Source: JAICMB01 sp035295125 (GTDB taxonomy: Bacteria > Acidobacteriota > Terriglobia > Bryobacterales > Bryobacteraceae). Taken from it: a stretch of 64,000 bases of DNA. Under the pieces are notes generated by a model. That model was not told where the DNA came from, made no database searches, and worked only from the letters and a program-made list of their open reading frames with translations. Position numbers and translations under genes: made by a program. Positions 60,440-64,000 of the stretch are shown piece after piece. The stretch's first letter is position 1. Every line of letters begins with the position of its first letter. The stretch is from assembly GCA_035295125.1 (NCBI GenBank), contig DATGJP010000008.1, positions 1 through 64,000 of the forward strand, read 5' to 3'.

Positions 60440-61600
60440 ATGGCAACTGATGTGCGCGTCGGGCGAGCCACTTTGTGTCTACTCGTCCTGACGTGCATCT
60501 GCCTCGGCGCGTGCCGGCGGGTCGTCACGAATCGCCCTTCCGTCGAATTTGCCAGCGTTCCTCTGGCAGAACCCGGGAATCCGAACCGGGTGAGCGCAAT
60601 TCGAGGCCGTGCCGTTCACGCGGCGCCAAACCAACGGATTGTTCTGTACGCCAGAACTGATGGTACCTGGTGGGTGCAGCCGTTTGCGGACAAGCCCTTC
60701 ACCAGCATCCGGCCGGATTCGACATGGTCGAACTCGACACATCCTGGTATGGAGTACGCGGCGCTGTTGGTCGGGCCTGAGTTTCAGCCACCCGCTCAAA
60801 CCGACGCTTTGCCTATGCAGGCTGTCATCGCCGCAGCCGTCACAAAGGGGGAGCCTCCGGTTTGGAAGAGCTGGTGGTTCTCGACTCTATGCGGCATTGT
60901 GGGAGTATTGTGCGTCTTCGGAATATATCGATATCATCTGAATCAATTGACGGCACGGTTGAAAGCGCGTTTTGAAGAACGCCTGGCAGAGCGCACCCGG
61001 GTAGCGCAAATCCTACACGATACCCTGCTGCAAGACGTAATCAGCGCGAAGATGCAACTCCACGTTGCCGCCGACCGGCTACTCCCCGACTCTCCCGCGA
61101 TGGAGCCGCTCAATCATGTTCTTCATTCGTTAGGACAAGTCGTGGACGAGGGAAGAAACACATTGCGCGGGATGCGGTCGCCACTCGAGAGGAATTACGA
61201 TCTCGAGAAATCGCTAGCGCAGTTGCCGGAGGAACTCAAGATTTCGGCAGACATTCCGTTTCAAGTAACGATGAAATGTACCGCTCTGCCGTTGCAGCCG
61301 TCCGCCGCCGCGGAACTGTACTCCATTGCGAAGGACACTTTGATCTACGCATTTCGGGAGGCGCCCACCGGGAGAGTTGAAATCGAACTTCGAGGTACGA
61401 TGAAGGAGTTGCGTCTCCTGATGCGAGTGACGAGCTTGGGGGCTGATTCCGAGGTGCTTTCAATTGTCCGGGATCGGGCCGAACGGCTCGGCTCGCGTTT
61501 TTCAATTCGACACAGGCTGGGCGGTAAGCGCGAAATCGAAGTTCGAGTTCCGGGGCATATTGCTTTCGAAACGCATCCGCCGATTCCCTTAGCCCGCTGA
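60440..61600 (+). CDS. Lipoprotein-type histidine-kinase homologue with degenerate ATPase domain
   Basis: A 386-residue protein. The N-terminus has a hydrophobic leader ending CLGAC, a plausible lipobox with Cys25. The extracytoplasmic module (about 33-130) is shared with the lipoprotein at 56303. A membrane helix at about 146-164 follows, then a HisKA_3 region (RFEERLAERTRVAQILHDT) almost identical to the propeller kinase, with H193 kept. The ATPase part is eroded: N-box reads KDTLIYAFREA (no Asn), DDGCGI is TSLGADSE, and the GLVGM lid box is missing. It therefore probably cannot bind ATP. It may act as a phosphoacceptor or regulatory partner of the propeller kinase. Confidence 0.82.
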   Translation: MATDVRVGRATLCLLVLTCICLGACRRVVTNRPSVEFASVPLAEPGNPNRVSAIRGRAVHAAPNQRIVLYARTDGTWWVQPFADKPFTSIRPDSTWSNSTHPGMEYAALLVGPEFQPPAQTDALPMQAVIAAAVTKGEPPVWKSWWFSTLCGIVGVLCVFGIYRYHLNQLTARLKARFEERLAERTRVAQILHDTLLQDVISAKMQLHVAADRLLPDSPAMEPLNHVLHSLGQVVDEGRNTLRGMRSPLERNYDLEKSLAQLPEELKISADIPFQVTMKCTALPLQPSAAAELYSIAKDTLIYAFREAPTGRVEIELRGTMKELRLLMRVTSLGADSEVLSIVRDRAERLGSRFSIRHRLGGKREIEVRVPGHIAFETHPPIPLAR

Positions 61601-61609
61601 AGAACAGAA

Positions 61610-62239
61610 ATGACGGACCAGGCGCCAATTCGAGTGTTGAGCGTGGACGACCATCCTCTCCTCCGGGAAGGAATCGCCGCTATCATTAACAGCCAGCCCG
61701 ACATGGTCATGGTGGCGCAGGCAGCCACCGGTGCGGAAGGGATTGAGCAGTACCGTATTCACCTGCCGGACATCACGCTGATGGACCTTCGGCTTCCGGA
61801 TCGGAGCGGTATCGATGCAATGATCGCGATCCGAGAGGAGTTTCGGGACGCTCGCATCGTCATGCTCACGACGTTTGAAGGGGATTTCGAGGTTCACAGG
61901 GCTTTGGAAGCCGGAGCACGCGGATACCTGCTGAAGAACATGCCTCCCAGCGAGCTTGTTCAGGTAATCCGCCAGGTGCACGCGGGAAAGAAGCGTGTCC
62001 CGCCGGAGATTGCGGCGCAGCTTGCCGAGCGGATTAGCGAGGACAGTTTGACGGCACGTGAGATCGGGGTGCTTAAAGAGGTCGCCGGCGGCAATCGGAA
62101 TCGGGATATCGCGGAACTACTGCATATTTCAGAAGAGACGGTTAAGGTTCATCTCAAGCACATCATGGACAAGCTGGGCGCGAAAGATCGGACCCAGGCG
62201 ATCGCCATTGCAGTGCGGCGGGGAATTATTCAGCTTTAG
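61610..62239 (+). CDS. NarL/FixJ-family response regulator
   Basis: A 209-residue regulator. The receiver domain has D13-D14, acceptor D59 in ITLMDLRLPDRSG, T87-88 in MLTTFEGD and K110 in YLLKNMPP. The LuxR-type helix-turn-helix (about 145-205) has LTAREIGVLKEVAGGNRNRDIAELL and EETVKVHLKHIMDKLGAKDRTQ-type features, each split here. It lies 9 bases after the degenerate kinase gene. HisKA_3 kinases pair with NarL-type regulators, so it is the likely output of this locus. Confidence 0.94.
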   Translation: MTDQAPIRVLSVDDHPLLREGIAAIINSQPDMVMVAQAATGAEGIEQYRIHLPDITLMDLRLPDRSGIDAMIAIREEFRDARIVMLTTFEGDFEVHRALEAGARGYLLKNMPPSELVQVIRQVHAGKKRVPPEIAAQLAERISEDSLTAREIGVLKEVAGGNRNRDIAELLHISEETVKVHLKHIMDKLGAKDRTQAIAIAVRRGIIQL

Positions 62240-62304
62240 TCGGCTTTGGAGATTGTGGAAGGCTGGATTTCCGCGGCAGCTAAATTCCAAGAGTGAGGCA
62301 ACAA

Positions 62305-62696
62305 GTGGCACAGAGCAACCTGTCTGATTTTCTCGCCGCGGAGCGTACCTTCCTTGCCTGGATTCGCACCGGACTGGCGCTCTCGGATTCGGTTTCGTGA
62401 TCGCCCGGTTTGGACTGTTTCTACGAGTGATGGGGATTGAGCACGGCAACGTCCGTCTCGCCCCTCTCGGCTCGCCCTGGTTTGGAGCAACGCTCACCTT
62501 TTCGGGCGCTTTGGCCCTGATTTGGAGTACGTGGAGTTACGTTCGTTTGATTCGCGCACTCAAGCGAGGAGAGACCGAATTTTCGCATGGGTCCACTTTA
62601 GCGGTCACGGTCGCGGTGCTTCTCGCGATTGTCGGTCTGGCCCTAACAGCGCATTTACTGTTGGTCAACGGTGCTGCCGCGCAGCCCACCCAGTAG
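62305..62696 (+). pseudogene. DUF202-family membrane protein, frameshifted
   Basis: A GTG-led frame (62305-62400) encodes MAQSNLSDFLAAERTFLAW and IRTGLAL, the DUF202 signature, then falls into a stop. The next frame continues exactly where the family would (GFGFVIARFGLFLR) to 62696 with two further membrane helices. Restoring one base near 62386 joins both into one ~130-residue protein. A one-base deletion, sequencing error or programmed shift all fit. DUF202 proteins have three helices and unknown function. Confidence 0.75.
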
Positions 62697-62991
62697 ACAA
62701 CCATGTTGCAGAAGGCAGGATTCGAGATGCGCTCGTGTAAGCTGCCCCAGGCCGTCGCGAAGTCCTTCACAACCGTCTCCTTCGCGTCGTTAGAATTGAA
62801 CCCCACATGAGGTCGACAAGCGTTCCAGTCCACTTCACTTTTACGAATTCAAGCTGCAACTGATTCTCTCAGTGGTGGAGCAGCCCTTCAGCCTGTCTTT
62901 CGACAGCACCAGAACGCGCAGGGCGAAACCGCGCCTGCATCACCTTGATTGCGCCGATGCCGCTTTGTCGAGCGGTTAGGTGCGACAGCAC
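62697..62991. other. Intergenic stretch of 295 bases
   Basis: No supported gene. At about 62872-62945 is a repeat fragment related to the dispersed family (GGTGGAGCAGCCCTTCAGCC and GGGCGAAACCGCGCCTG). It separates the convergent ends of the DUF202 remnant and the PQQ-type propeller gene. Confidence 0.55.
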
Positions 62992-64000
62992 TCACATCAA
63001 CGCGTACACATTCCCGTCCGTACTGCCGAAATAAATGACACCGTTATCGATAACCGGCGATGACAGTATGGAGCCCGCCGCCAGATACCTCGCAACGCCA
63101 ATCACCATGTCATCGTAGAAATTGCGGGTCATCATCTTGCCAAAATCGATCTTACCGTCGGGCTTCGAAAGTGACGCCACATTCCGCTTGGAAGCCTCGG
63201 TCTGAAACTCCCACAGAGCTTCGTGGGTCTTTTCGTCGAGCGCAAGCAGCTTGCCGCCGAACGTGCCCACATACACGGTACCGCCGGCGATCGCAGGCGA
63301 TGAATAGACCGGGAATTTCGCATCAATCGTTGCCACGTCCGCACCGGTCCCGGCTTCGACAATCCGGAGAAGCCCAGAGTCGGATGTGCCAAAGTAGACC
63401 TTGCCTTCGTGCACCGCCGGCGATGGCAGAACCCACGATCCCCCATTCGAAACGGCCCACTTCCGCGTGCCCGTCTTGGCGTCGATGGCGTAAACGTTCG
63501 AATCGCGGCATCCGACGTAAACGGTTCCGCCGGAAACGGCCGCCGAGGATTGGAACCCCTGCTGATTGCCGGTCTGGGGGTCGAAACCGGCCTGGAAATG
63601 CCACTTGAGTTTACCCGAAGCCGCCTCGATCGCGTACAGCATGCTGTCCCACGAACCGAGATAAAGCGTACCGTCCGCGATGGCGGGCGAGGCATGCACG
63701 ACATCGCCGGTTCGAAACTTCCATTTCAAAGCGCCGGTCGCCGCATCGACCGAGTAAATGTAATGATCGCCGCTTCCGAAGTAGACGGCGCCGTTGAACA
63801 CCGCGGGTGAGGAAAGATAAAAGTCCCACGGGTCTGGGCTCGTTTCGCCCGACGGATGCAACCCGTGAAGGTTCTTATGCGAGAAGCGGCGCTCGCCATC
63901 CGTCTCAAATTTCCATTTCATTTTGCCGGTCTCGGCATCCAGAGCATACATGTTGCCGTCATAGCTCAAGAAGTAGACCAGCCCGGCGGCAACGGCGGGC
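62992..64000 (-). CDS. PQQ-like beta-propeller protein (5' end outside window)
   Basis: At least 336 residues; the frame is open at the window end, so the N-terminus is missing. Repeated blades of PQQ_2/BamB type, each with YFGSG/YVG and ALDxxTGxxxWxF: YALDAETGKMKWKF, YSVDAATGALKWKF, YAIEAASGKLKWHFQ, YAIDAKTGTRKWAV, LALDEKTHEALWEFQ. It probably sits in the periplasm or outside. BamB-like scaffolds and PQQ dehydrogenases both have this fold; no dehydrogenase catalytic motif is seen. Confidence 0.86.
   Translation of the reverse strand, partial: PAVAAGLVYFLSYDGNMYALDAETGKMKWKFETDGERRFSHKNLHGLHPSGETSPDPWDFYLSSPAVFNGAVYFGSGDHYIYSVDAATGALKWKFRTGDVVHASPAIADGTLYLGSWDSMLYAIEAASGKLKWHFQAGFDPQTGNQQGFQSSAAVSGGTVYVGCRDSNVYAIDAKTGTRKWAVSNGGSWVLPSPAVHEGKVYFGTSDSGLLRIVEAGTGADVATIDAKFPVYSSPAIAGGTVYVGTFGGKLLALDEKTHEALWEFQTEASKRNVASLSKPDGKIDFGKMMTRNFYDDMVIGVARYLAAGSILSSPVIDNGVIYFGSTDGNVYALM

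Noticed and set aside
1..64000. CRISPR arrays, prophage or transposase genes
   Set aside because: No regularly spaced repeats and no phage or transposase-like proteins were seen; the dispersed repeats are irregularly placed.

Overview
The window looks like chromosome of an acidobacterium of the Bryobacterales/Solibacter group. This is inferred from: a TIGR03437-type (Solibacter C-terminal) domain in the first gene; a tandem pair of very large FtsX-like permeases of the acidobacterial ADOP type; a periplasmic 'regulator propeller' sensor kinase; Gram-negative envelope genes (lptE); and high-GC codon use with many TTG and GTG starts. No rRNA, tRNA, CRISPR array, transposase or prophage gene was seen. 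Genes are densely packed, and many neighbours overlap by NTGA or TGATG.

Layout. 1-8.1 kb: end of a secreted Solibacter-type protein, a PhoB-like regulator, galU divergent from a small lipoprotein, a Tat-exported TIM-barrel protein, an SDR, a thioredoxin-like protein, and an AAA ATPase on the minus strand. 8.1-13 kb: a YihY membrane protein, two ECF sigma factors, an anti-sigma factor and its coupled secreted partner, then rhamnulokinase. 13-22.3 kb: DUF4139 protein, a phosphofructokinase with pyrophosphate-type residues, methyltransferase, TPR-like protein, then hslVU, an Fn3 lipoprotein, an FAH-family enzyme and transaldolase. 22.5-35.3 kb: a large hybrid PAS kinase, two M16 peptidases (one active, one without its zinc site), two ADOP permeases and recO. 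35.3-44.9 kb: an isolated fliD pair behind a sigma-28-like promoter, psd-pssA, a cysteine-less aspartate-semialdehyde-dehydrogenase homologue, lptE, holA, a lactonase-like propeller, dnaB and a HAD phosphatase. 44.9-56 kb: a GT-C-like membrane protein, a GT2 glycosyltransferase, a PEBP protein, gamma-glutamyltransferase, a TIM-barrel isomerase, asnS, arginase, ddl and an S41 peptidase. 56.3-62.7 kb: a sensory locus. 63-64 kb: a PQQ-type propeller cut by the window end.

The most unusual region is 56303-62239. A Tat-exported lipoprotein with a GH16/laminarinase-like C-terminal part overlaps a 997-residue propeller histidine kinase. That is followed by a second kinase-like protein and a NarL-type regulator. 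The second kinase-like protein carries the same ~100-residue extracytoplasmic module as the lipoprotein, and the same membrane/HisKA_3 segment as the propeller kinase. Its ATP-binding domain has lost the N-box Asn and the glycine-rich boxes. This looks like a surface-glycan or ligand sensing circuit with one active kinase and one pseudokinase joined by a shared sensor module.

A second theme is a family of short dispersed repeats: paired mini-hairpins and roughly 100-bp elements with TGTGGAAGG-type inverted ends. They occupy most larger intergenic gaps. They also intrude into genes: they supply the stop codon of the hybrid kinase, the start codon of arginase, part of the gamma-glutamyltransferase leader and an in-frame loop of the GT-C-like protein.
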